From assembly GCF_946478805.1 (NCBI RefSeq), contig NZ_CAMLDC010000002.1, positions 186,001 through 250,000 of the forward strand: DNA of 64,000 nt. The letters are read 5' to 3'. Source of the DNA: an uncultured Fluviicola sp. Its GTDB lineage: Bacteria; Bacteroidota; Bacteroidia; Flavobacteriales; Crocinitomicaceae. Under the pieces are notes generated by a model that worked only from the letters and a program-made list of their open reading frames with translations, was not told where the DNA came from and did not search any database. Positions 41,280 through 49,463 of the stretch are shown here, piece after piece (position 1 is the stretch's first letter; the number at the start of each line of letters is the position of its first letter). A program made the position numbers and the translations under genes.

Positions 41280-41345
41280 CAAAAGTATTATTTGCACTAT
41301 TTGGAAAAGATGAGTCCCATCATCAGGAAAGATGATTTTAATCAT
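41280..41345 (-). promoter_or_regulatory. Promoter and two tandem Crp-type sites of the kinase-regulator operon
   Basis: The minus-strand -7 box TACTTTTG is at 41287-41280. Two sites of the form ATGA-N6-TCAT lie upstream: ATGAGTCCCATCAT (41310-41323) and ATGATTTTAATCAT (41332-41345). Their centres are 22 bases apart (two helical turns). The nearer centre is 29.5 bp from the first base of the -7 box, about -40 from the expected start, a typical activator position. Confidence 0.75.
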
Positions 41346-41416
41346 TTTTTTTAACGACAAGGAAGTGTCTCTTTTATGATCAAAAGACACTTTCTTTTTG
41401 AAACGTGGATTTTGCA

Positions 41417-42103
41417 CTAAATATCTGCTCTTCCGGAATCCGAATAACTTGGTAGTTCGACGTTGAGATTATTTTCTACCATGGTAACTCCGGGCGCGTT
41501 CCATGCTGCACTTTCCGCATCACGTCTTTCCGCGTAGGAACGTACAATACCGGTAAGTGTAACTTTACTGCCTATATTTTCGATGTGAATACTCTTAGCA
41601 TCGATTGTCGCACTCCTTTCAAAGGCTGCTGTAATTTTCTTCTTTACGTCATCCAGGTTCACTTTTGGTGTGATCTTGACCAGGTTACTGATTCCTTTGA
41701 TTCCGGTAATTGCCGCTACAGCGTCCCGCACTGCATGTTGTTCATATGCCCATTCAACCGTTCCTTCGGTTGTCACCCAACCATTTTCCACCTTTACCTT
41801 GATTTTATCGTCGGGAACCATCACATTCCATTTTAAAGCATCCAATGCCGCCTGAGCCAATTCCGAATCGGTTTTCTTGTGGTTGAAGCCAATATTGATT
41901 TCAATATCTTCTGCAACTCCTTTCACTCCTTCTACTTTAAAAGCTGCTTTTTCTGCGATTTTTTTCTCCAGGTAAGTGTCAACCAAACCCGAAAGCGTTA
42001 CGACCCCATTTTTCACCGCAACTCCAATCTCAGTTGAGTGAATAGAAGGTTGCCACTTCAGTTCCTCCATTACATGTCTCTGAATTTCCTCATCTGTTTT
42101 CAT
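41417..42103 (-). CDS. Triple BON-domain protein
   Basis: A 228-residue protein made of three BON domains (about 3-70, 78-146 and 150-217), each with the alternating pattern GVAVKNGVVTLSGLVDTYLEKKIAEKAA-like and the central VxGVKGVxxxI motif. BON proteins bind phospholipids and help membrane or stress integrity; this one has no signal peptide, so it would be cytoplasmic or membrane-associated. It is divergent from the DoxX-universal stress operon and has a weak version of the regulon's site in its promoter. Confidence 0.9.
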   Translation of the reverse strand: MKTDEEIQRHVMEELKWQPSIHSTEIGVAVKNGVVTLSGLVDTYLEKKIAEKAAFKVEGVKGVAEDIEINIGFNHKKTDSELAQAALDALKWNVMVPDDKIKVKVENGWVTTEGTVEWAYEQHAVRDAVAAITGIKGISNLVKITPKVNLDDVKKKITAAFERSATIDAKSIHIENIGSKVTLTGIVRSYAERRDAESAAWNAPGVTMVENNLNVELPSYSDSGRADI

Positions 42104-42130
42104 AACTCCATTGTTTTAAAGTTTATATTA

Positions 42131-42174
42131 CAAAGCTGATAACAAACCACTTATTTACCAATGACATAACTTAC
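42131..42174 (-). promoter_or_regulatory. Weak regulon site and -7 box of the BON gene
   Basis: The -7-like sequence CAGCTTTG (42138-42131, minus strand) differs from TAnnTTTG at one base. ATGACATAACTTAC (42161-42174) keeps the ATGA half-site and two of four bases of the other. The centre-to-box distance is 29.5 bp, the same as for the stronger sites at the kinase and DoxX promoters. Confidence 0.5.
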
Positions 42175-42217
42175 TCCCGCTCATGAGATTCGTCACTGAC
42201 ATTTTTTATTGCAAACG

Positions 42218-42261
42218 ATGACCTAGCTCATTTTATCCTGTAGGCTTCCTCCTTAGGTTTG
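42218..42261 (+). promoter_or_regulatory. Promoter and Crp-type site of the DoxX-universal stress operon
   Basis: ATGACCTAGCTCAT (42218-42231) is an ATGA-N6-TCAT site. The -7 box TAGGTTTG is at 42254-42261. The distance from site centre to the first base of the box is 29.5 bp, identical to the kinase promoter. The first gene starts at 42285. Confidence 0.78.
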
Positions 42262-42284
42262 CATTTGCATAAGTAATTATTCAT

Positions 42285-42710
42285 ATGGAAATACTGACAC
42301 AATATCATCAGTTGGCTGCAATCACACTTGCGCGGATTTTTCTTGGGTTCCTTTTCCTTTTTCAGGGGTACGATGCCGTATTCAATATCGGGATCAAAAA
42401 AGTAACCGATACCTATCATGAAAATTTCAGGTTGAAAGGTATTCCAAAAGCAATTACATCGCTTTCAGCTTGGTACACAACTTACACCGAATTAATCTGT
42501 GGTTTCTTGCTTGTTTTGGGGCTATTTGAATTTGTGTCTCTTTACCTGCTCGGAATAAATCTGATTATTGCTGCAATAGGCTTTGGAATGAACACTCCTT
42601 TATGGGATACACGAAATGTTTATCCCAGACTCCTGTTGATTCTCTTTCTTTTAATGACGTCAATCCATACTCATCACTGGTCTTTGGATCACCTCATATT
42701 CAAATCTTGA
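42285..42710 (+). CDS. DoxX-like membrane protein
   Basis: A 141-residue protein with four membrane helices (LARIFLGFLFLFQGYDAVFNI; YTELICGFLLVLGLFEFVSLYLLGINLIIAAIGFGM; LLLILFLLMTSIHTHHW). The ARIFLGFLFLFQGYD stretch is typical of DoxX-type proteins. It is the first gene of a plus-strand operon with a universal stress protein 5 bases downstream and, in turn, genes up to 46346. A redox or membrane-stress role fits the context but is not shown. Confidence 0.83.
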   Translation: MEILTQYHQLAAITLARIFLGFLFLFQGYDAVFNIGIKKVTDTYHENFRLKGIPKAITSLSAWYTTYTELICGFLLVLGLFEFVSLYLLGINLIIAAIGFGMNTPLWDTRNVYPRLLLILFLLMTSIHTHHWSLDHLIFKS

Positions 42711-42715
42711 ACGTT

Positions 42716-43579
42716 ATGAAACCCCATACAAAAGAACCTGAAATGATAACTCCATTCAACAGGATCCTGGTGCCGGTAGACTTTTCCGAAACTTCAAACA
42801 ATACCTTGGAGTATGCCCTGCAGTTGGCTAAAAAGACAAATGCCGAGCTACACCTGCTTCATGTATATGACTTACAACTTTTTATGTATGACCCGGTTCA
42901 ATTAAGTCCGGCCGAATATGACCTGGAAGAAGAAGTATTGCAGGAACTTGAAAAACTGAAAAGAACAATCCTTACGGAGAATCCGGGATTAGAGGTGGTT
43001 CATCATGCAATTTTGGGAGTGCCGGTTGATGAAATCAACGCTTATTCCAAAAAAGCAAAGATTGATTTGATCGTAATAGGAACCCAAGGAGCCGGCTATA
43101 TCCAGGAAAGAATATTAGGCAGTACCACTTCCCTCCTGATCCGCAGCGCCAAAACGCCGGTCATTGTGATTGACAAAGAAGTGAAATTCAAGGAACCGAA
43201 ACAAATTGTCCTGGCAGCCGACTTCCAGAAAACAGATACCAACAAGGTGCTTCGACCATTGAAGACCTTGGCCGAGCTTTACAGATCACATATTTGTATC
43301 CTGAATATTTATCCGCATATCCAATTAACTCCTTCTTTGGAAGAAATTCCAGAAGGATTCAGACTGGATTACTATTTAAAAGGTATTGAACACACTTTCT
43401 ACTCACTGGAAAATAATCAGGTCGTTTACAGCATAAACCAATTCATTACCGATTATGAGATCGATATGATTGCAATGATTGCCCGCAAACATTCCTTCTT
43501 CAGTCGGCTCTTCAAAGAGCCATTAACAAAAAAAATGTCATTCCACAGCCGTGTTCCGCTATTAGTTCTACACGACTAA
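42716..43579 (+). CDS. Tandem universal stress protein (UspA family)
   Basis: A 287-residue protein with two Usp domains. The first is clear: FNRILVPVDFSETSNNTLEYALQLAKKTNAELHLLHVYD, ending VIGTQGAGYIQERILGSTTSLLIRSAKTPVIVI, which has the G-x2-G-x9-GS nucleotide motif. The second (about 155-287) is more degenerate and lacks that motif. Usp proteins help survival under starvation, oxygen limitation and other stress. The start at 42716 removes an upstream extension that overlaps the DoxX gene. Confidence 0.9.
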   Translation: MKPHTKEPEMITPFNRILVPVDFSETSNNTLEYALQLAKKTNAELHLLHVYDLQLFMYDPVQLSPAEYDLEEEVLQELEKLKRTILTENPGLEVVHHAILGVPVDEINAYSKKAKIDLIVIGTQGAGYIQERILGSTTSLLIRSAKTPVIVIDKEVKFKEPKQIVLAADFQKTDTNKVLRPLKTLAELYRSHICILNIYPHIQLTPSLEEIPEGFRLDYYLKGIEHTFYSLENNQVVYSINQFITDYEIDMIAMIARKHSFFSRLFKEPLTKKMSFHSRVPLLVLHD

Positions 43580-43597
43580 AATTTGAGTTCTTGAATT

Positions 43598-44002
43598 ATG
43601 AAAATAACTATCAACGATCAGCAAACTATTTCCCAGGTACGTGATTCATTCAATAAATTATTCCCTTTTCTGAAACTGGAATTCTTTTCAAAAAGACACG
43701 CACCAGGGCAACCTTCACCGTTCCAGTTTTTGATCCAAAAAGACATCGCGCTTAAGGATTGTCGTACAATCCATAATTCCGGTGAAATAACGATCATACC
43801 GGATATGAAAGTCAATGAGTTGGAGCAACTCTTGTGGGATAAATATGGCTTAGGAGTGCAGGTTTTCCGTAAATCAGGAGGAATCTGGCTGGAAACCGTA
43901 TTGACAGATATCTGGACCCTGGCTGAACAAAATGCAGAAGGTGAATCATTAAACAAGGGAATTCCACCGGAAGAACCGGAATATTACCAGGATAGAAATT
44001 GA
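43598..44002 (+). CDS. Conserved hypothetical protein of the stress operon
   Basis: A 134-residue cytoplasmic protein that I do not recognise. It has a predicted alpha/beta pattern: helix SQVRDSFNKLFPFLKLEFF, strand EITIIPDMKVNELEQLLWDKYGLGVQVFRKSGGIWLE, and a tail rich in glutamate and proline. It is 18 bases after the universal stress gene, so it is part of this operon and presumably of the same stress response. Confidence 0.6.
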   Translation: MKITINDQQTISQVRDSFNKLFPFLKLEFFSKRHAPGQPSPFQFLIQKDIALKDCRTIHNSGEITIIPDMKVNELEQLLWDKYGLGVQVFRKSGGIWLETVLTDIWTLAEQNAEGESLNKGIPPEEPEYYQDRN

Positions 44003-44075
44003 AGCACAGTCAGGAAAGTCATATCGGATTAATCCGGTTTATACTCTCTTCGGCCTTCATCCTTATAAATAATTT

Positions 44076-44921
44076 ATGTATAATTCATTGACAGTTACAA
44101 AGGCATCAGGAGAACAGACCTTATTCTCTGAGGAGAAAATCAGGTCGTCTCTTCAGAGATCCGGTGCTGATCCCGATCAGATTGATTTCATACTTCAGGA
44201 AGTAAAGAAACAACTGTATGATGGAATGACGACCCGGAATATCTATAAAATCGCTTTCGGTCTTTTAAGATCCGAATCCCGCCATAAAGCAGCGCGTTAT
44301 CATTTGAAATATGCGATCATGGAATTGGGTCCTTCCGGTTTTCCATTTGAAAAGTATATCGCTGAATTGCTCAAATTTGAAGGTTACAAAACACAAATCG
44401 GGCAGATTCTTCAAGGAAAATGTGTGACCCATGAAATTGACATCATTGCTGAGAAGGACGCAAACCAAATTCTTATAGAATGTAAATACCACAATCAACG
44501 CGGAATATCCTGTAATATCAAAATACCGCTGTATATCCATGCCCGATTTAACGATATCGAAGCACATGCACTTAAAAAGTCAATTGATCCGTCAAAGAAA
44601 CGCAAAGGTTGGATTGTTACCAATACCAGATTTACAGCGGACGCAGTCCAATATGCCGGTTGTTCCGGAATTCCTCTTATAGGATGGGATCATCCTTTCG
44701 GAAAAGGGTTGAAAGATAAAATTGACCGTTCAAAACTTTACCCGATCACCTGTCTGACCTCACTTACAATTGCTGAAAAGCGGCAATTACTGGATCGTGA
44801 GATTGTGTTGTGCAATGAGTTACAAAACAATGGAAAACTCTTGTCTTCCCTTGGAATAAAGCAAGGACGAATGGCAACAGTTCTCAATGAAGTACATCAG
44901 CTTTGTGGTCATACCAAATAA
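44076..44921 (+). CDS. ATP-cone domain fused to PD-(D/E)XK nuclease-like domain
   Basis: A 281-residue two-domain protein. The N-terminal ATP-cone (1-85: VTKASGEQTLFSEEKIRSSLQRSGADP ... ARYHLKYAIMEL) senses ATP or dATP in NrdR and ribonucleotide reductases. The C-terminal domain looks like an Mrr-type endonuclease: E92 (FEKYIAELLK), then E120-I-D122 and E135-C-K137, which fit the E/D-xn-ExK catalytic set. The last 60 residues are helical. It sits in an operon with Usp and MBL proteins, so it may be a nucleotide-gated nuclease used under stress. This combination is known from database families, but its activity is not established to my knowledge. Confidence 0.8.
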   Translation: MYNSLTVTKASGEQTLFSEEKIRSSLQRSGADPDQIDFILQEVKKQLYDGMTTRNIYKIAFGLLRSESRHKAARYHLKYAIMELGPSGFPFEKYIAELLKFEGYKTQIGQILQGKCVTHEIDIIAEKDANQILIECKYHNQRGISCNIKIPLYIHARFNDIEAHALKKSIDPSKKRKGWIVTNTRFTADAVQYAGCSGIPLIGWDHPFGKGLKDKIDRSKLYPITCLTSLTIAEKRQLLDREIVLCNELQNNGKLLSSLGIKQGRMATVLNEVHQLCGHTK

Positions 44922-44933
44922 TACAGATTTCAA

Positions 44934-46346
44934 ATGAAAAACAATCTAAGTATTCAGTTTTTAGGCGCATCAGGTACGGTTACAGGCTCCAAATACCTGG
45001 TAGAGCTATCCGGTCAAAAATTATTGATTGACTGCGGATTATTCCAGGGTTTAAAAGAGTTGCGGAAATTAAACTGGGAAACTTTACCTTTCGATGTTTC
45101 CACTATCGATGCAGTCATTTTAACACATGGCCATTTGGATCATGTGGGATATCTGCCCTTATTGGTGAAACAGGGTTTCAAGGGAAAGATCCATGCAACA
45201 GAACCGACAATCGAGATAGCAAAGCTTATTTTGCTTGATAGTGCAAAAATCCAGGAAGAGGATGCCAAGCGCGCCAACCAGTTCGGATACAGCAAACACC
45301 ATCCGGCTAAACCTCTCTATACTACTGCAGAAGCCGAAGCTGTTTTTCCTATGTTCCAGGAACAAGCCATTGACGAATGGATCACACTTTCCGATGTATT
45401 TGCTTTCCGGATGCGCTATAATGGACACATACTCGGAGCCACTTTCATCGAACTGAGAGCAGCAGATAAATTGATCGTATTCTCGGGAGATATCGGAAGA
45501 AAAGAGGATCCTTTGTTATTCTCCCCTCAAAAACCCGAACAAGCCGATATCCTCCTTATCGAATCGACCTACGGAGGACGAATACATCCTCCTAATCCCG
45601 ACATTCGTCTAGCAGAAATCATTAACAAGGCTGCCGCTAAAAACGGTACAATCATCATACCCGCTTTCGCAGTAGAACGCGCTCAGCTTCTCATGTTCTA
45701 TTTATGGAAATTGAAAAGTGAAAACCTCATTCCGGATTTGCCTATTTATCTGGACAGCCCTATGGGACAGGACGTACTGAAAATCTTCAGCAGACATGAT
45801 TCCTGGCATAAATTATCCCCTTCGGAATCCAAAGAAATCACAAAGGAAATCAAGGTTGTAAGCAAACAGAACGAGACAATAAAACTCGCGGAAAGCCACA
45901 ATCCGAAAATCATCATTGCAGCTTCCGGAATGGCCACCGGTGGACGGGTACTGACATATTTTGAATATTACCTGGGACAAAAAACTGCTACTATCCTGAT
46001 GGTTGGTTTCCAGGGAGAAGGGACACGCGGAAGGGCATTACTTGACGGTGCGGAGGAAATTAAAATGCGTGGAAAATACTGGACGGTGAATGCGAACTGT
46101 GTTAGTGTCGAAGGGCTTTCTGCACATGCTGACCAAAGTGAACTTATTGATTGGGTAAACCAGCTTGCAAAAGAACCAGAGAAACTCTTTATCGTTCACG
46201 GTGAACCGGAAGGATCCAGTGCTTTAAAAACGAAAATGAAGGAAGTTTACGGTTATGAAAGCATCATCCCGGAACGAAACGCAACCTATACAATTCCTGT
46301 CAATCTTGACAAAACCGGGCGGGATAATTTCAAACCAATTGAATGA
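44934..46346 (+). CDS. MBL-fold beta-CASP metallo-hydrolase (putative ribonuclease)
   Basis: A 470-residue protein of the RNA-specificity (beta-CASP) branch of metallo-beta-lactamase enzymes. Zinc ligands include H65, H67, D69 and H70 in LTHGHLDHVGYLP. The beta-CASP domain is shown by DILLIESTYGGR and the C-terminal motifs IIIAASGMATGGRVLTYFEYY, GLSAHADQSELIDW and VHGEPEGSSALK. Relatives include archaeal CPSF-like and bacterial RNases. It follows the ATP-cone nuclease by 12 bases, so the pair may act on nucleic acids together. Confidence 0.92.
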   Translation: MKNNLSIQFLGASGTVTGSKYLVELSGQKLLIDCGLFQGLKELRKLNWETLPFDVSTIDAVILTHGHLDHVGYLPLLVKQGFKGKIHATEPTIEIAKLILLDSAKIQEEDAKRANQFGYSKHHPAKPLYTTAEAEAVFPMFQEQAIDEWITLSDVFAFRMRYNGHILGATFIELRAADKLIVFSGDIGRKEDPLLFSPQKPEQADILLIESTYGGRIHPPNPDIRLAEIINKAAAKNGTIIIPAFAVERAQLLMFYLWKLKSENLIPDLPIYLDSPMGQDVLKIFSRHDSWHKLSPSESKEITKEIKVVSKQNETIKLAESHNPKIIIAASGMATGGRVLTYFEYYLGQKTATILMVGFQGEGTRGRALLDGAEEIKMRGKYWTVNANCVSVEGLSAHADQSELIDWVNQLAKEPEKLFIVHGEPEGSSALKTKMKEVYGYESIIPERNATYTIPVNLDKTGRDNFKPIE

Positions 46347-46354
46347 ATTGATCG

Positions 46355-46385
46355 GCGGCTGTATTGGATTTTCTGTTACAGCCGC
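46355..46385. terminator. Bidirectional hairpin between convergent genes
   Basis: GCGGCTGTA and TACAGCCGC form a perfect 9-bp stem with a 13-base loop, 8 bases after the stop of the beta-CASP gene. The T tracts are weak on both sides. Confidence 0.55.
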
Positions 46386-46408
46386 TTTACAATAGAAATA
46401 CCTTCACT

Positions 46409-48919
46409 TTATTTTGTTGTGTCCTTTTTTCTTCTCTTGATCAGCTTCACAAGCTCAAACCAAACAACCGAAATAAATCCGGTAACCAAACATATGATCA
46501 GCTGACTTCCATTCAACCTTTCGAATTCAAAGAAGGCGGTCAAAGGTTTTACAAAGAGCATTAGTCCCATCAGCAACAGAGTTATTCCAATGATGTATAC
46601 AACTAACTTGTTCTTATACTTTAAAGTTGTCCAAATTGAATAATAGAATGAGCGATTGATCAGGGTCAGGAAAATATTTGCCACCACCAAGTCTGTGAAT
46701 ACCATGGTTCTCGTTAATGCTTCATTAAAACCACTGTGAACAGCATATTGATAGATTAAAAGGATTCCCAAAGCAATAACCGACCCCTGAATGATGCTGA
46801 CAGTAAGTTCTGTCCAATTAAAAAATGTGGTAGAAATCGGTTTCGGTTTTTGGAACATCAAATTTTCCTCCATCGGTTCGTTTTCATAGATAATGGAACA
46901 AGTGGGACCCATGATGATTTCAAGAAAAATGACATGAACGGGTGAAAAAATATTGGGATAAACCCATCCCAAAGCCAGCGGAACAAATACCGTTAAAAGA
47001 ATGGGAATATGAATCGAAATGATATATTGAATGGCTTTCTTCAGATTGGTATAAATCTTCCTGCCCATTGCAATGGCATCAATCATTTTGGAAAGATCGT
47101 CTTCCAATAAAATGAGAGATGCGGCATCTTTCGCGATCTCGGTTCCTTTTTTTCCCATCGCGATACCAATGTGAGCCGCTTTGAGGGCGGGACCATCGTT
47201 TACGCCATCGCCGGTCATCGCTACAATTTGATGCTTTTCCTTCAAGGCGTCAATGATCTTTAATTTTGCATCGGGAAACATGCGGGTGAAAATAGCCGTT
47301 TCCATTACACAATCTTTCAACTCTTCGTCACTAAGCTTCATCAACTGGTCACCATTCATACTTTTTTCAAATCCCGAAAAATGAATTTGCCTGGCAATTG
47401 CAGAAGTGGTTTCCGCGTTGTCTCCTGTAATGATTTTCACACGGATCCCTGCATCATAAAAGGATTTAAGTACCTGGTCGATATTCTTTTTAGGCGGATC
47501 ATAAAATGCAACAAGCCCTTTAAAGGTAAATTTCAACGCTTCCTGGTTTTCAGGGAAATCCGTTCCGGAAAAATCAGAAATGCCTACTCCCAAAACCCGG
47601 AATCCATCTTTTGATATGGTCTTTACCACTTCAGAGATCTCTTTTTGTTCGGCATCGGTAAGGGATGAAACACGCATCATGGTTTCTACGGCTCCTTTGG
47701 CTGCCAGAATTCGGTTTCCTTTTCCATCTTCAAAAACGTGAGTCATCATGGGTGGTTTTCCACCCAAGGGATATTCATGAACCAGTTTAAAATCGGGGCG
47801 TCTGTCATCTGTAGTAAAATCTTTGTAAGCTTCATGTAGAGCTTTTTCCATCGGGTCAAACGGAATCGGTTCGCTCGCCCACATTCCTATTTCAATGAGC
47901 TCCTTTTCTTCAGGAGTTGAAACTGCTTTGAGTTCAGAATACTTTTTTGTCGACCAAACAAACAACTTGGACAAGCTCATTTTATTCTCCGTAATGGTTC
48001 CCGTTTTGTCGGTGCAAATAACAGTTGCACTTCCTAAGGTTTCAACTGTTTTCATTTGTTTCACCACGATTCCCATTTTCATCAACCTCCAGGCACCAAG
48101 TGCCATAAATGTGGTAAATGCAACCGGAATCTCTTCGGGTAGGATACTCATTGCCAAGGTCAATGATTGTAAAAGACTTGTCAGCAGACTATGCGATTGA
48201 AGGTAATTGATGATCCAGACAACTAGAAAAACAATTCCTCCCACAATGGCCATCTTCTTCACGAAATTCGCGATCTGAAGTTCCAGTGGTGTTTTTTCTT
48301 CCTCGATACTCTCCAGGCTTTTCCCGATTTTGCCCAACCTGGTTTCATTACCAATCGCTGTGACCGTTACAATCGCCAATCCCGAGGCAACGGTTGTACC
48401 ACTGTAAATGTGGTTGTCATCAGAACCTTTATCTTTAAATATGGCAAGAGACTCTCCTGTGAGAATGGATTCATTTACGGAGAAATCATTTGACTGGACA
48501 ATCTTTCCGTCTGCTATTATCGAACCACCTTCTTCAACAATCAGGCTGTCTCCTACAACCACCTCTTCACTTTTTATTTTTTCTGCTTTTCCATTTCGAA
48601 TAACCGTGCATGTAGGCTGCGAAAAATCCTTGAGTTTATCCAACGCATTTTTACTCCTGGAATATTGATAAATGGAAATAAATGCCTGAAAAAGAATCGC
48701 CGCGGAAAGAAAAATTCCGTCTCCTGTTTTTCCACTGATAAAGTAAATAGAAGCTGCAACAAGGAGCAAAATAATCATCGGTTCTTTCGCTATTCGAAGA
48801 ACCATGGCAAACAAACTATTTCCTTTTTGAGAAGTCAATTGATTGGATCCGAATTGCCCCCTTGCCTGAACGACCTGTTCGGTGGTTAACCCTGTAATAT
48901 TGAATGATCCGTTTTGCAT
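46409..48919 (-). CDS. P-type cation-transporting ATPase
   Basis: An 836-residue P2-type ATPase. The family set is complete: actuator TGES (154-157), PEEIP (261-265) in the ion-channel helix, phosphorylation aspartate D304 in ICTDKTGTITENK, and the hinge AMTGDGVNDGPALKAA. Ten membrane helices are expected. The layout matches Ca2+/Mn2+ pumps (SERCA/PMR1-like), but PEEIPVAFTTF is not the classic PEGLP-type calcium motif, so the ion is uncertain. It lies beside metal efflux genes, and the TTGAC-N4-GTCAA palindrome near its start may be an operator. Confidence 0.9.
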   Translation of the reverse strand: MQNGSFNITGLTTEQVVQARGQFGSNQLTSQKGNSLFAMVLRIAKEPMIILLLVAASIYFISGKTGDGIFLSAAILFQAFISIYQYSRSKNALDKLKDFSQPTCTVIRNGKAEKIKSEEVVVGDSLIVEEGGSIIADGKIVQSNDFSVNESILTGESLAIFKDKGSDDNHIYSGTTVASGLAIVTVTAIGNETRLGKIGKSLESIEEEKTPLELQIANFVKKMAIVGGIVFLVVWIINYLQSHSLLTSLLQSLTLAMSILPEEIPVAFTTFMALGAWRLMKMGIVVKQMKTVETLGSATVICTDKTGTITENKMSLSKLFVWSTKKYSELKAVSTPEEKELIEIGMWASEPIPFDPMEKALHEAYKDFTTDDRRPDFKLVHEYPLGGKPPMMTHVFEDGKGNRILAAKGAVETMMRVSSLTDAEQKEISEVVKTISKDGFRVLGVGISDFSGTDFPENQEALKFTFKGLVAFYDPPKKNIDQVLKSFYDAGIRVKIITGDNAETTSAIARQIHFSGFEKSMNGDQLMKLSDEELKDCVMETAIFTRMFPDAKLKIIDALKEKHQIVAMTGDGVNDGPALKAAHIGIAMGKKGTEIAKDAASLILLEDDLSKMIDAIAMGRKIYTNLKKAIQYIISIHIPILLTVFVPLALGWVYPNIFSPVHVIFLEIIMGPTCSIIYENEPMEENLMFQKPKPISTTFFNWTELTVSIIQGSVIALGILLIYQYAVHSGFNEALTRTMVFTDLVVANIFLTLINRSFYYSIWTTLKYKNKLVVYIIGITLLLMGLMLFVKPLTAFFEFERLNGSQLIICLVTGFISVVWFELVKLIKRRKKDTTK

Positions 48920-48927
48920 AAATGAAT

Positions 48928-48941
48928 TTGACCGGTGTCAA
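48928..48941. promoter_or_regulatory. Palindrome TTGAC-N4-GTCAA at the ATPase start
   Basis: TTGACCGGTGTCAA is a 14-bp inverted repeat that ends 8 bases upstream of the P-type ATPase start codon. Its form resembles Fnr-type sites (TTGAT-N4-ATCAA) but its position would suit a repressor. Proof is lacking. Confidence 0.4.
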
Positions 48942-48984
48942 GATAATGATAAAACAATCTCTATTGCATGGCAAAATGAATCAT

Positions 48985-49323
48985 TTACTGCGGATAACCA
49001 TTATTTACCCAACATTGAATCTTGTTCAATTGGTCGCTCGACAGAGAACTACCTTTTGGCATGTCCTGATCTGTTAGAACGTGTTGCGTAAACAGACCAC
49101 TTCCCGTGATACCGCTTAACCCCGAATAGCTGGAATAACTGGAATGACAACTCACACAATTGCTATTCACAATCGATTTAACGGTGTTGTTATAAGTCGC
49201 ATTTGTTCCGTCACACACCGGAGTCACTTTTTTCTTTTTCTTACAACTTGTTGCTCCTAAACCGAGGCTTAAACATGTGGCGATCAGAATTCCTAAAAAG
49301 GAATAATACGTGTTTTTCTTCAT
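48985..49323 (-). CDS. Small lipoprotein c-type cytochrome
   Basis: A 112-residue lipoprotein. The signal ends with a LGLGATSC lipobox-like stretch, followed by KKKKK. The mature domain has one haem-binding motif CVSCH (in NSNCVSCHSSYSSYSG) and a methionine in DQDMPKGSSLSSDQL, which can be the second haem ligand. The C-terminal IQCWVNNGYPQ is typical of small cytochromes of the Planctomycete-cytochrome-like group. The frame starts at 49332, but MKKNTYY at 49323 is the better signal-peptide start. It lies between the ATPase and the metal efflux genes and may carry electrons in the periplasm. Confidence 0.82.
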   Translation of the reverse strand: MKKNTYYSFLGILIATCLSLGLGATSCKKKKKVTPVCDGTNATYNNTVKSIVNSNCVSCHSSYSSYSGLSGITGSGLFTQHVLTDQDMPKGSSLSSDQLNKIQCWVNNGYPQ

Positions 49324-49463
49324 TGTACTCATGACAATTCTTTTATTAATTAGTAGTTTTTTGATTTACGTCGGTTGCCAGATTGAAATTTCCTTATTCA
49401 ATTGGATTCAAAGTGAAGTTTTTCCATCAAAAACCACGACATTTAATCCGTCGTTTTGGTTCT

